A stretch of 64,000 nt of DNA from Candidatus Omnitrophica bacterium UBA6210 (GTDB taxonomy: Bacteria; Omnitrophota; Gorgyraeia; Velamenicoccales; Velamenicoccaceae). Positions 1-8,132 of the stretch are shown piece after piece. The translations under genes were made by a program, and so were the position numbers. The DNA is taken from positions 183,941 through 247,940 of the forward strand of contig DISM01000005.1 in NCBI GenBank assembly GCA_002421805.1. Reading direction: 5' to 3'. The notes under the pieces are model-generated. The model was not told the origin of the DNA. It made no database searches and worked only from the letters and a program-made list of their open reading frames with translations. Position 1 is the first letter of the stretch; every line of letters begins with the position of its first letter.

Positions 1-776
1 CGCTCTTGACGGCAAAAGAAGAAGTGGACTTGTCCAAGAGGGCGCAGCGGGGGGACAAGGAGGCGCGCGACCACATGATCCGCGCGAATCTGCGCCTTGT
101 CATCAATATCGCCAAGAAATATATGTATCTCGGCATTCCCCTGATGGACCTGATCGAAGAGGGTAATGTCGGCCTGATGAAGGCGGTCGAAAAGTTCAAC
201 CCCAACAAAGGATTCCGTTTTTCGACGTATGCCGCCTGGTGGATCAAACAGAGCATCACGCGTTCCGTCTTCGACCAGTCCCGCACGATCCGCATCCCCG
301 TCTATGTCAATGAGCTTCTGTCCAAATATAAAAAGGCGAATGAACGGCTGATGGGCAAGCTCAAGCGCGTCCCGACGGATTCCGAGATCGCGCGCTCCAT
401 GCGTATGACGTCCGAGAAGGTCTGCAAGATACGTGGTTACATCAATAAGACGTCGTCCCTGGACGCGCCCATCGATGAAGAAGGCGGCAACGAGATCATC
501 GACCTGATCGAAGACAAGACGACCGCGACTCCGGAAAAAGAGATCGACCAGTTCTTCAATAAGGAGCGCCTCAGCGGCCTTCTGGGCATCGTCAATGAGC
601 GCGAACGCGATGTCCTGGACCTGAGGTTCGGTCTCCAGGACGGCAAGATCCATACGCTGGCCGACGTGTCCAAGAAACTCAACGTCTCCAGGGAACGCGT
701 CCGGCAGATCGAGGAAAACGCTTTGAAGAAGCTTAAAAAGTTCGTCATCGAGCAGGATAAGGAGGCCATCCAGTAA
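1..776 (+). CDS. RNA polymerase sigma-70 family factor, 5' end cut by window
   Basis: Primary-type (RpoD-like) sigma factor that directs RNA polymerase to promoters. The open frame runs off the left edge: the first codons read LLTAKEEVDLSKRAQRGD, the middle of region 1.2, so the real start lies upstream and the TTG at 6 is not a credible start. Region 2 follows with ANLRLVINIAKKY, DLIEEGNVGLMKAVEKFNP and the 2.4 helix FSTYAAWWIKQSITRSV. Region 3 comes next, then region 4.2 near the C-terminus with the helix-turn-helix LNVSRERVRQIEENALKKLK. About 256 residues are visible, short for a housekeeping RpoD, so it may be a group 2 factor. The stop is 1 nt from the next ATG, suggesting translational coupling with the LacI-like protein. 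Confidence 0.93.
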   Translation, partial: LLTAKEEVDLSKRAQRGDKEARDHMIRANLRLVINIAKKYMYLGIPLMDLIEEGNVGLMKAVEKFNPNKGFRFSTYAAWWIKQSITRSVFDQSRTIRIPVYVNELLSKYKKANERLMGKLKRVPTDSEIARSMRMTSEKVCKIRGYINKTSSLDAPIDEEGGNEIIDLIEDKTTATPEKEIDQFFNKERLSGLLGIVNERERDVLDLRFGLQDGKIHTLADVSKKLNVSRERVRQIEENALKKLKKFVIEQDKEAIQ

Positions 777-777
777 T

Positions 778-1629
778 ATGTCGGACTCAAAATTTTATAC
801 ATTGGTCATTCCCAGGTTTGAAGATGTCTTCCATTCTTTTTTTGCCTCGGAGGTCATCAAGGGAGTCACGGCCGCGGCCAGCAGGCTGAAAGCGGATATC
901 CTTATCCATATCACGGAGCGCCATAAGCATGCCGACTGGGCCACCAGCGAGTCCATCCGCGCCGGATATGTCAAGGGCGTCATTTTTGCGGACATCGACG
1001 GCGACAAGAAGAAGCTCCTGGAATTCATAAAGGCCGGGACTCCTTGCATCGTCATGAACAATTATTTCAGCGAAGACATCAATTGTATCGCCATCGATAA
1101 CCGCAAGGCGGCGATGGATGTCGTCGAATATCTTGTCAAGCTCGGGCATACCAAGATCGCCACGATCGCCGGGGACCTGAACACCCAGGCCGGCGAAGCC
1201 CGTCTGGAGGGATACCGGCAGGCCATGGCAAAATACGGGTTGGCCATCCCGCGGCAGTATATCCAGGAGGGTTTTTTCCTGAGGACTCCGGCGAGGGCGG
1301 CCGCGCGGGCGCTCTTGAACCTTGAGGACAGGCCTACCGCTATTTTTGCCGCCAGCGACGTCATGGCGCTGGAGGTCATCGACGAGGCGCGCGCAGAAGG
1401 CATCCGTATCCCGTGGGACTTGTCCCTTGTAGGTTTTGACGATAACCCCGTCGCAGGCTACAGCCAGGTGCGCCTGACCACGGTCTCGCAGCCTATCGTC
1501 GAAATGGGCAGGCTGGCCCTGGAAAAATTGAACCAGATCGTAGCGGAAAGGGAAAAGCAGCCGGTGAAGGTCGTGCTTCCGACGAAACTGGTCAAGAGAG
1601 AATCTACGCTTGTGTTGAATAGGCAGTGA
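778..1629 (+). CDS. LacI-family effector-binding domain protein lacking the DNA-binding domain
   Basis: 283 residues that match the periplasmic-binding-protein-like effector domain of LacI/GalR regulators from their very first residues. Visible hallmarks are LVIPRFEDVFHSFFASEVIKGV at the start, a GHTKIATIAGD segment, RLEGYRQAMAKYG, PTAIFAASDVMALEVIDEAR, the typical DLSLVGFDDNPVAGYS and LTTVSQPIVEMGRLA. The usual 50-60 residue HTH and hinge are absent, and there is no signal peptide or lipobox, so it should be a cytoplasmic ligand-binding protein. It starts 1 nt after the sigma factor stop, so the two are probably one transcript. The ligand cannot be read from the sequence. A role as sugar sensor acting on a partner protein is inference. 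Confidence 0.85.
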   Translation: MSDSKFYTLVIPRFEDVFHSFFASEVIKGVTAAASRLKADILIHITERHKHADWATSESIRAGYVKGVIFADIDGDKKKLLEFIKAGTPCIVMNNYFSEDINCIAIDNRKAAMDVVEYLVKLGHTKIATIAGDLNTQAGEARLEGYRQAMAKYGLAIPRQYIQEGFFLRTPARAAARALLNLEDRPTAIFAASDVMALEVIDEARAEGIRIPWDLSLVGFDDNPVAGYSQVRLTTVSQPIVEMGRLALEKLNQIVAEREKQPVKVVLPTKLVKRESTLVLNRQ

Positions 1630-1648
1630 GTGATGGGGAGGAAGGCAT

Positions 1649-2167
1649 ATGGCCGACGCATTAAAAAAATATATCCGCAGCATTCCTGATTTTCCGAAAC
1701 AGGGCATTCTGTTCTACGACATCACGACGCTCCTGAAAAACAGGGCCGCTTTCAAGAAGGCCATTGACGGCCTGGCAAAGATCGCCAAAGGCAAAAAGAT
1801 CGATTATGTCGTTTCCGTGGAATCGCGCGGGTTCATTTTCGGCGCGGCCCTGGCCTATAAATTGGGTGCCGGTTTCATTCCGGTTCGCAAAAAAGGCAAA
1901 CTGCCTGCCGAGACGATCTCCGCCGATTATGCCCTGGAATACGGAACGGATTCTCTTTACATGCATAAAGATGCCCTGAAGGCGTCTTCGCGGGTCCTCA
2001 TCGTCGACGACCTTTTGGCGACGGGAGGGACGGCGGCGGCTGTCTGTGCGATGGCTAACCAGCTCAAGTCCAAGATCGCCGGCATCATTTTTTTGATCGA
2101 GCTCTGCGGCCTCAAGGGCAGAGAAAAGCTCAAAGATTATCCGGTGTATTCGTTGATACAATATTAG
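1649..2167 (+). CDS. apt: Adenine phosphoribosyltransferase
   Basis: Type I phosphoribosyltransferase of about 172 residues, the usual Apt length, making AMP from adenine and PRPP in purine salvage. Seen in the sequence: the N-terminal IPDFPKQGILFYDITTLL typical of Apt, SVESRGFIFGAALAYKLG, the flexible loop region IPVRKKGKLPAE, and the PRPP-binding motif RVLIVDDLLATGGTAAA. The ATG at 1649 has a GGGGAGG ribosome site about 8 nt upstream. It follows the LacI-like gene by 19 nt and probably ends that operon; tRNA-Arg lies about 100 bp downstream. Confidence 0.96.
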   Translation: MADALKKYIRSIPDFPKQGILFYDITTLLKNRAAFKKAIDGLAKIAKGKKIDYVVSVESRGFIFGAALAYKLGAGFIPVRKKGKLPAETISADYALEYGTDSLYMHKDALKASSRVLIVDDLLATGGTAAAVCAMANQLKSKIAGIIFLIELCGLKGREKLKDYPVYSLIQY

Positions 2168-2269
2168 TAAGCGAGTATGCGAGTGGGCGGTTTGCATGGG
2201 TCGAAGAGAGGCCGGTTTTCTGGTCGTTTTAACCCGCTAACCCGATACCCCTTAACTCGTTAACCGATT

Positions 2270-2343
2270 GCCCCCGTAGCTCATCTGGATAGAGCACAGG
2301 TTTCCTAAACCTGGTGTGGCAAGTTCGAGCCTTGCCGGGGGCA
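2270..2343 (+). tRNA. tRNA-Arg (anticodon CCU)
   Basis: 74-nt cloverleaf. The acceptor stem GCCCCCG (2270-2276) pairs with CGGGGGC (2336-2342). The D arm is GCTC..GAGC, the anticodon stem CAGGT/ACCTG holds loop TTCCTAA giving anticodon CCT, and the T arm is GCAAG-TTCGAGC-CTTGC. Discriminator A is at 2343 and no CCA is encoded. A T-run follows directly (2345-2351). It decodes AGG. The 3' end is repeated about 205 bp downstream. Confidence 0.95.
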
Positions 2344-2675
2344 CTTTTTTTGGATGCAAGGCGAGAACTTAAGGAGTGTGGGGAGACCGTCCCCACGTTT
2401 TCGGGGTGACAGCGACCCCGACGCTATGTCGGGGGAGCGCCAGAGGGGCAGAGCCCCTATGGGGAGCGACCGAGCTGCCTGCGAAAGCAGGCAGGCGAGG
2501 AGCGACAAGTTCTAGTCCGCCCCGGCGGACGGAGCCTTGCCGGGGGCACTGAATTTGTGCCTCGCAAAAATTCGTCCTGAGCGGCTATGGATTGTTTTCA
2601 AACAACCAGCGAAGGATAGATGAACAGCAAGGCGACCTGCCTGCCGGCAGGGAACTTAAGGGGTGTGGGGAGATT
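2321..2675 (+). repeat. Duplicated tRNA 3' end with palindromic insertions
   Basis: A perfect 19-bp direct repeat GAGCCTTGCCGGGGGCACT at 2327-2345 (the tRNA 3' end) and 2532-2550. The second copy is preceded by CAAGTTC, as in the tRNA T arm, but the palindrome GTCCGCCCCGGCGGAC sits between. A second repeated block, GCAAGGCGA plus GAACTTAAGG.GTGTGGGGAGA, occurs at 2356-2386 uninterrupted and at 2627-2673 split by the palindrome CCTGCCTGCCGGCAGG (2636-2651). Another hairpin, CTGCCTGC-GAAA-GCAGGCAG, lies at 2475-2494. No convincing gene lies in the 2344-2882 gap. It looks like a tRNA-end duplication invaded by small palindromic elements. Confidence 0.8.
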
Positions 2676-2696
2676 GCCCGGCAAGTCAAAAATAGC

Positions 2697-2725
2697 TTGA
2701 TTTCATGCAGATGATGTGGTAAATT
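2697..2725 (+). promoter_or_regulatory. Candidate sigma-70 promoter
   Basis: -35 TTGATT (2697-2702), a 17-bp spacer and -10 TAAATT (2720-2725). A start near 2732 would produce either a short RNA ending at the terminator at 2791-2818 or, by read-through, the hydrogenase mRNA. Assigned by consensus only. Confidence 0.5.
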
Positions 2726-2731
2726 CCTTGC

Positions 2732-2818
2732 ATTGAAATTTCGATAAAAGCACAGTAGCTTTACGAGAGTAGAGAGAGGTTTGGCGAAGCAGCCCACCTG
2801 ATAAGGTAGGGCTTTTTT
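2732..2818 (+). ncRNA. Possible small RNA or attenuated leader upstream of hydrogenase operon
   Basis: About 87 nt between a good promoter and a hairpin followed by six T, with no open frame of note inside. It is either an independent small RNA or a leader whose terminator controls entry into the hydrogenase genes starting at 2883. It does not match a family I can name: the GAAGCAGCCCACC stretch recalls fragments of 6S or SRP RNA but the rest does not fit. Confidence 0.35.
2791..2818 (+). terminator. Intrinsic terminator or attenuator hairpin
   Basis: AGCCCACCT-GATA-AGGTAGGGCT forms a stem with one bulged T and is followed by TTTTTT. It lies 65 bp before the first hydrogenase gene, so it either ends an upstream RNA or attenuates the operon. 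Confidence 0.65.
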
Positions 2819-2882
2819 ATTTAATCGCCCTTGATGCTTTCAGTTTACTGCGCGAATACGCGCGCATGCGCGTGGTTGCCGC

Positions 2883-4340
2883 ATGGATTTGAGATATATG
2901 CCATTTGATACCTTATTAGTTTCGATCGTTGGCGTACCCGTTCTGGGTTCTTTTTTCCTGCCCTTGGCCGGCCGGATCCATGAACGCCTGCGTCATTTTT
3001 TGGCCTTCGTCCTTGTTGCGTTTTCCTTCCTTGCTGTCTTCAGGTTGTCCCCCGTTGTTTTTTCAGGGCAGGTCGTCCGTTTTTCCATGGCCATGCCTTT
3101 TGGTTTGCACCTCGCTTTTGCGGCGGACGGCCTTGCTGTTTTCATGGCCCTGGCGTCTCTTCTGGTAGGCCTTGTCATCGTGCTCTATTCCTTCGACTAC
3201 ATCTCCCATTATGCCAACCGCAATGAATACGACATGCTGGTCGTGCTTTTTCTCGGTTCGATGATGGGTATCGTTTTTTCATCGAACCTTATTTTTCTCT
3301 ATATCTTCTGGGAGATGACGGCCATCGTCAGCTGGCGCCTGATAGGTTTCTTCAGGGGCAAGACCGATGTGCAGCGCGCGGACAAGGCTTTCCTTGTTAC
3401 GTTCGGCGGCGCGTTGGTCATGCTTATCGGTTTTTTGATGCTTTACCAACAGACCGGCTCCTTCGATCTCACAGTGATCAAGGAGCATTTCAAGACACAG
3501 GCCTTTCCTAATATAGTCCTGGTCTTGGTCCTTTTCGGGATCTTGTCAAAATCGGCGACTTTGCCGTTTCATACCTGGCTGGCGGATGCCGGTGTGGCGC
3601 CGTCGCCTGTCACGGCCCTTCTCCATGCGGCTGTCCTTGTCAAGATCGGCGTCTATGTCTTTGCGAGGTTGTTCGTTGCCACGTTCCCCATTGAGGCGGT
3701 CTGGCACGTGATCCTGCCGTGGGTGGCGGCTGTCAGCAGTATTGTTTCCGCCGGGGCCGCGTTAAGGGAGACGGATTTGAAGAGGATCATCGCCTATTCG
3801 ACGGTCAGCCAGATCGGTTTTATCTTTTTTGGGTTGAGCCTTGGCATTGAGGTCGCTGTCGCCGGAGGCCTTCTTTATATCCTCATGCACGGCATGGCCA
3901 AGGCCGGACTTTTTCTGTGCGCAGGCATCATCGAGCAGGGAACGAAAACCAAGGATATCACCAGGCTCGGCGGCTTATTTTCCACCATGCCTTTGACCGG
4001 TACGGCCTTTTTGTTCTGTGCCGCTTCTGTCATGGGTCTGCCGCCTTTCGGAGGTTTTTTCAGTAAATTCCTGATCTTTCTTGGTTGCGTTCAGGGAGGG
4101 CAGATGATGTTTGCTTTTGTCTTCTTGTTTGCCGCCCTCATGACGATCCTGTATCTGCTGCGGGTCTTTACGATCGTATTTTTCGGCGAGACCAAGATTG
4201 CAGCCAGGGAAGGGTCGGCTGTCATGGTGGCATGCGTCCTTCTCTTGGCATTTTTGTCGCTGGCAGCCGGTATATGGGTGCGTTATCCGCTTGATATGGT
4301 CCAGCAGGCGACGGCGCAGATGATCCGGGTGATATCATGA
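2883..4340 (+). CDS. Antiporter-like membrane subunit 1 of complex-I-like hydrogenase (NuoL/MrpD family)
   Basis: 485-residue polytopic membrane protein of the proton-conducting transporter family (NuoL/M/N, MrpA/D, HyfB/F). Hallmarks: YIFWEMTAIVSWRLIGF with the TM5 glutamate, SKSATLPFHTWLADAGVAP with the conserved TM7 lysine, the VTALLHAAVLVKIGVYVFARL helix, LRETDLKRIIAYSTVSQIGF and a late MGLPPFGGFFSKF loop. It should conduct protons or sodium in the membrane arm. First gene of an operon in which the next genes overlap by 1-4 nt. No clear ribosome site precedes the ATG at 2883; an in-frame ATG at 2901 is the alternative start. Confidence 0.88.
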   Translation: MDLRYMPFDTLLVSIVGVPVLGSFFLPLAGRIHERLRHFLAFVLVAFSFLAVFRLSPVVFSGQVVRFSMAMPFGLHLAFAADGLAVFMALASLLVGLVIVLYSFDYISHYANRNEYDMLVVLFLGSMMGIVFSSNLIFLYIFWEMTAIVSWRLIGFFRGKTDVQRADKAFLVTFGGALVMLIGFLMLYQQTGSFDLTVIKEHFKTQAFPNIVLVLVLFGILSKSATLPFHTWLADAGVAPSPVTALLHAAVLVKIGVYVFARLFVATFPIEAVWHVILPWVAAVSSIVSAGAALRETDLKRIIAYSTVSQIGFIFFGLSLGIEVAVAGGLLYILMHGMAKAGLFLCAGIIEQGTKTKDITRLGGLFSTMPLTGTAFLFCAASVMGLPPFGGFFSKFLIFLGCVQGGQMMFAFVFLFAALMTILYLLRVFTIVFFGETKIAAREGSAVMVACVLLLAFLSLAAGIWVRYPLDMVQQATAQMIRVIS

Positions 4341-6178
4341 CGAACTTATTTCTGCCGTTGCTTATCTTTGGACCTTTGCTGGCCGGTTGTCTTGTGGTCC
4401 TGGTGCCTCAAAGGGTCAGGTTTCTCAAAGAGGCATTGGTCCTTGCGGTGACGGCTGCCGATCTTGTTTTGTGCCTTCGGCTTTTTCCCGAGGAGATGAC
4501 CTTGTTTTATCCTTGGGGCGCGTATGGCATTGATTTTTCCCTGAGGCTATACCGCTTCAGCGCTTTTATCCTGGCGGCGGCCGGCGGTTTCGCCTTCCTC
4601 ATCGCCTTATACTCTTGTGTATTCATGTTCGCAAAGGAAAAGGGCCGCTTGTTCTTTGCCCTTTTTCTATTTTCGCTGAGCCTTGTCAACGGCGCCGTCC
4701 TTTCAGACAACCTGATCGTCCTGCTTTTCTTCTGGGAGGGTTTGCTTTTGACCGTCTTCGGCCTTATCGCGATAGGGGGTAAGACGGCGTTTAAAACGGC
4801 GGTCAAGGCCCTCGTGATTGTCGGTGTTGCGGACCTCTGCATGATGATAGGTATCGCTCTGGTCGGGCATCTGAGCGGGACATTTGCGATCTCGAAGATC
4901 CAGCTGTCCCTGGGAGGTCTCGGCAGTCTGGCTTTTGTCTTGATGATGATCGGGGCGATCTCCAAGGCCGGATCAATGCCGTTCCACACCTGGATACCCG
5001 ATGCCAGCATCGATGCGCCCCTGCCGTTCATGGCGTTCCTTCCGGCGGCCCTCGAAAAGCTCCTGGGCATATATCTTTTGGCGAGGATTTGCCTCGATCT
5101 TTTTAAGCTGGTCCCGGAATCAGGATTGAGCATGGCGCTGATGATCATTGGTTCCGTGACGATCCTTTTGGCTGTCATGATGGCCCTGATCCAGAAAAAT
5201 TATAAACGGTTGCTTTCGTATCATGCCATCAGCCAGGTGGGTTATATGATCCTGGGGATCGGCACGGCCGTGCCGATCGGTATCGTCGGCGGCCTATTCC
5301 ACATGATCAATCATGCGATGTATAAATCATGCCTCTTTTTGACTTCCGGGGCCGTGGAGCGCCAGTCGGGTACGACGGACTTGGAGCGCCTTGGGGGATT
5401 GGCCGGAAAGATGCCCGTGACGTTCCTGTGTTTCTTTATCGCGGCTGCGGCCATCTCAGGGGTGCCTCCATTCAACGGCTTTTTCTCCAAGGAATTGATC
5501 TATGACGGCGCGCTGGAAAGGGGATTGGTCTTCTATCTGGCGGCCATTTTAGGTTCCTTTCTGACGGCAGCCTCTTTTCTGAAATTGGGGCACGCGGCTT
5601 ACCTGGGTCCCAAAAGCGAAGCGACACAAAAGGCCAAAGAAGCGCCTGTTATTATGCTGATACCCATGATCGTCATCGCCGCAGGCTGTGTCTATTTCGG
5701 GCTGCAGCGTTCTTTCCCGATCGGCCAGTTGGTCCAGCCGGCGATCGAGAACCATCTGGAAGGGCAGGATTTTTCTTCTCTTCTGCCCAATAAGAAGCTT
5801 GTCGCGGTCACAGCCATCATGCTCCTGATGGCGCTTGTCAATCATATCTTGGGCGCCAAGATGAAAGGCAGCGGCTTGAAGGCTGTTGATTATATCCACG
5901 ACGCCCCTGTTCTATCCGGGCTCTATGAGAAAGCAGAAAGGCGATGCTTTGATCCGTATGAGTGGGGAAGGGTATTTATGAAAGGTTTCTCGTATCTCTT
6001 GTGGCGTCTTGACAGGGGGATCGACTGGGTCTATAACGCGGGTCTTCCGGGTTGCGCCCGGGCCCTGTCAAATACTTTAAGTCGTTGGCACTCTGGTAGT
6101 TATGTGACATATCTCGGATGGTCGCTCGGCGGCTTGCTTGTTCTTGTGATATTTCTGTTGTCCACAAGGAGTTTTTAG
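4337..6178 (+). CDS. Antiporter-like membrane subunit 2, long NuoL/HyfB-type
   Basis: 613 residues, the longest of the three antiporter-like subunits. The core carries FFWEGLLLTVFGLIAIG, SKAGSMPFHTWIPDASIDAPLP, LIQKNYKRLLSYHAISQVGYM and ISGVPPFNGFFSKELIY. Like NuoL it has a C-terminal extension beyond the 14-helix core (about residues 500-613: YEKAERRCFDPYEWGR.., RLDRGIDWVYN, then a last membrane helix) that probably corresponds to the lateral arm helix. ATG at 4337 overlaps the previous stop by 4 nt. Role: ion translocation in the hydrogenase membrane domain. Confidence 0.87.
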   Translation: MTNLFLPLLIFGPLLAGCLVVLVPQRVRFLKEALVLAVTAADLVLCLRLFPEEMTLFYPWGAYGIDFSLRLYRFSAFILAAAGGFAFLIALYSCVFMFAKEKGRLFFALFLFSLSLVNGAVLSDNLIVLLFFWEGLLLTVFGLIAIGGKTAFKTAVKALVIVGVADLCMMIGIALVGHLSGTFAISKIQLSLGGLGSLAFVLMMIGAISKAGSMPFHTWIPDASIDAPLPFMAFLPAALEKLLGIYLLARICLDLFKLVPESGLSMALMIIGSVTILLAVMMALIQKNYKRLLSYHAISQVGYMILGIGTAVPIGIVGGLFHMINHAMYKSCLFLTSGAVERQSGTTDLERLGGLAGKMPVTFLCFFIAAAAISGVPPFNGFFSKELIYDGALERGLVFYLAAILGSFLTAASFLKLGHAAYLGPKSEATQKAKEAPVIMLIPMIVIAAGCVYFGLQRSFPIGQLVQPAIENHLEGQDFSSLLPNKKLVAVTAIMLLMALVNHILGAKMKGSGLKAVDYIHDAPVLSGLYEKAERRCFDPYEWGRVFMKGFSYLLWRLDRGIDWVYNAGLPGCARALSNTLSRWHSGSYVTYLGWSLGGLLVLVIFLLSTRSF

Positions 6179-7596
6179 TGCTTTCTTTAATGATCCTGAT
6201 CCCATTGGCTTGTCTGCTTCTGATAAGCTTTTTGCCTCTCAAGGGCAAGAGGGTGGCGTTCGCTGTGGTCATGGCCTTGGCTTTTTTTCAGATCTATGCG
6301 GTGTTTTCGCCGTCCATCATGGCTAACCGTCATCTGCCGGGCTTGGCCTCTGTTTTTAATTTCACGTTAGCCGTAGACAGCCTGAGCCGCATCATGCTTT
6401 TGTGTATCGGCATTGTTATTTTTATCGCGTTGTTGGCCGCAGGGCCTTTTGTCAAAGAAGAGGATAAGCGGTTTTATTTCTCCGGTCTCATGATCCTGGA
6501 GCTGATGGGATTGAATGGCGTGGTCATGGTGCGGGACATCTTTTCCATGTACGTTTTCTGGGAGGTCGCCGCTGCAGCGTCTTTTGTCCTGATTGCCCTT
6601 GAAAAAAAGAGGGATCCCCTGGAAGGGGCGTTCAAGTACCTGATTTTTTCGTCTGTGGCTACGGTTTTTGTGCTTTCAGCTATCGCGATCATCCTGCTTA
6701 TTTCCGGGAGCACGAGTTTTACTGATATCCGGGTGGCGTTGCTGGTGACACCGCACAGCAACTTGATTATTCTTGCCGTCGGCGTTTTCCTGGCAGGTCT
6801 TTTTATGAAAGCGGGAGTGATGCCCTTCCATGGATATCTGCCGGACGCCTATGCCTCTGCGCCGGCCCCTGTGTCGATATTGCTTGCAGGCGTAGTCACC
6901 AAGACCCTGGGTGTCTATACGGCGATGCGCATCGTCATTGATATTTTTGGTTTTAGTACCGCACTCAAGAGCATCCTTTTATGCATTGGCCTGATCTCTG
7001 CGATATTCGGGGCCCTGGCGGCCATGGGGCAGAAGGACCTCAAGAGGCTCTTGGCGTATTCCAGTATCAGCCAGGTAGGATATATCTTTTTAGGATTCGG
7101 TTGCGGAACGCCGCTGGGCATAGCCGCGGCCATATTCCATATCTTTAACCACACGGTGTTTAAATCGCTCCTCTTTGTGAATGCGGCGGCCGTTGAGGAC
7201 CGCCTGGGGACTCTGGACATGGGCCGGATGTCGGGCTTGGCCTCCAGGATGCCCATCACAGGGACAACGTCTGTTTTGGCGTCTTTATCCCTGTCGGGCG
7301 TTCCGCCGCTGGCCGGTTTCTGGAGCAAGCTGTTTATCATCCTGGCCCTCTGGCAGAGCGGTCTTTATGGGGTGGCTGTCACTGCGGTCCTGACAAGCCT
7401 GTTAACGCTGGCTTATATGCTGCTTTTGCAGCGCCGGGTCTTTTTTGGGACGCCGGAGAAGAACATGGCGGGCGTTGTCGAGGCGGGATTCAATTTGACA
7501 TTGCCCGCGGTTATTCTGGCTATCCTGATCGCAGGCGTTGGTTTGTTCTTCCCGTATGTCGTGCATACGGTTATTTTTCCCGTGGTTTCTTTTTAG
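6178..7596 (+). CDS. Antiporter-like membrane subunit 3 (NuoN/NuoM-like)
   Basis: Third member of the same family, 472 residues from GTG 6178, which is favoured because AAGGAG lies 6 nt upstream and the G is shared with the TAG stop of the preceding gene. Visible motifs: MYVFWEVAAAASFVLIAL, MKAGVMPFHGYLPDAYASAPAPV, MGQKDLKRLLAYSSISQVGYIF, and LSGVPPLAGFWSKLF. Three such subunits in one operon matches complex I and Hyf-type hydrogenases rather than small Ech or Mbh enzymes, which have fewer. Confidence 0.87.
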   Translation: MLSLMILIPLACLLLISFLPLKGKRVAFAVVMALAFFQIYAVFSPSIMANRHLPGLASVFNFTLAVDSLSRIMLLCIGIVIFIALLAAGPFVKEEDKRFYFSGLMILELMGLNGVVMVRDIFSMYVFWEVAAAASFVLIALEKKRDPLEGAFKYLIFSSVATVFVLSAIAIILLISGSTSFTDIRVALLVTPHSNLIILAVGVFLAGLFMKAGVMPFHGYLPDAYASAPAPVSILLAGVVTKTLGVYTAMRIVIDIFGFSTALKSILLCIGLISAIFGALAAMGQKDLKRLLAYSSISQVGYIFLGFGCGTPLGIAAAIFHIFNHTVFKSLLFVNAAAVEDRLGTLDMGRMSGLASRMPITGTTSVLASLSLSGVPPLAGFWSKLFIILALWQSGLYGVAVTAVLTSLLTLAYMLLLQRRVFFGTPEKNMAGVVEAGFNLTLPAVILAILIAGVGLFFPYVVHTVIFPVVSF

Positions 7597-7628
7597 GCGG
7601 ACTTTTTGATAGGTGGAAGAGAAGGCGC

Positions 7629-8132
7629 ATGGGCACACAAGCATTGAATATGGATATCGTCATACTTTTTTTGATGGCGCTGGCTGCGTTATGGACGGTC
7701 ATGACCCGCAGCCTCCTGAGGTCTGCCATCGGTTTGGCCCTGACGAGCGCCATGCTGACGATCCTGATGTTTCGTCTCCATGCGCCCCTGGCGGCTGTTT
7801 TTGAGTTGTCGGTCTGTTCGGGGCTCATCTCCGTCGTTTTTATTGCGACCATCAGCGTGACCCAGCCTATGTCACAGGAGAAAGTCCTGCAGCATATGAG
7901 GGACAGGCTCGAGAGGTTCTGGTATCTGCCGATCCTTCTGGTCCTGATAGGCATTGTCCTGAGTTTTGTGAGTTTTAAATTTAATCTGAGCGTGCCGCTG
8001 CCGGAGATAGAAAAAGATCCGCGCGTCGTCCTCTGGAACCAGAGGCCTTTGGATCTCCTGGGCCAGATCATCATGCTGTTGACGGGTGTCTTCGGCATCA
8101 TCATTCTCTTCAGGGAGGCTAAACAGAAATGA
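7629..8132 (+). CDS. NuoJ-like membrane subunit
   Basis: 167 residues with about five hydrophobic segments. It occupies the place of NuoJ or the MbhD/E-type subunits, between the antiporter subunits and the K-like protein. Seen: LKxAIGLALTSAMLT-like second helix (RSAIGLALTSAMLTILMFRL), a third helix AVFELSVCSGLISVVFIATIS resembling the NuoJ pi-bulge helix, an extramembrane middle and a last helix ending in FREAKQK. ATG 7629 chosen; 7650 is possible. It overlaps the next gene by 4 nt. Confidence 0.72.
   Translation: MGTQALNMDIVILFLMALAALWTVMTRSLLRSAIGLALTSAMLTILMFRLHAPLAAVFELSVCSGLISVVFIATISVTQPMSQEKVLQHMRDRLERFWYLPILLVLIGIVLSFVSFKFNLSVPLPEIEKDPRVVLWNQRPLDLLGQIIMLLTGVFGIIILFREAKQK

Noticed and set aside
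787..1707. 306-codon minus-strand frame opposite the LacI-like gene
   Set aside because: Shadow frame caused by codon bias of the plus-strand gene; no family resemblance and no ribosome site.
2305..2508. Minus-strand open frame over the tRNA-Arg region
   Set aside because: It reads through the tRNA antisense (RQGSNLPHQV is the usual false peptide from a tRNA T arm) and palindromic repeats.
2732..2818. 6S RNA or SRP RNA identity for the putative small RNA
   Set aside because: Short matching words only (GAAGCAGCC, CCCACCT); length and overall fold do not fit either family.
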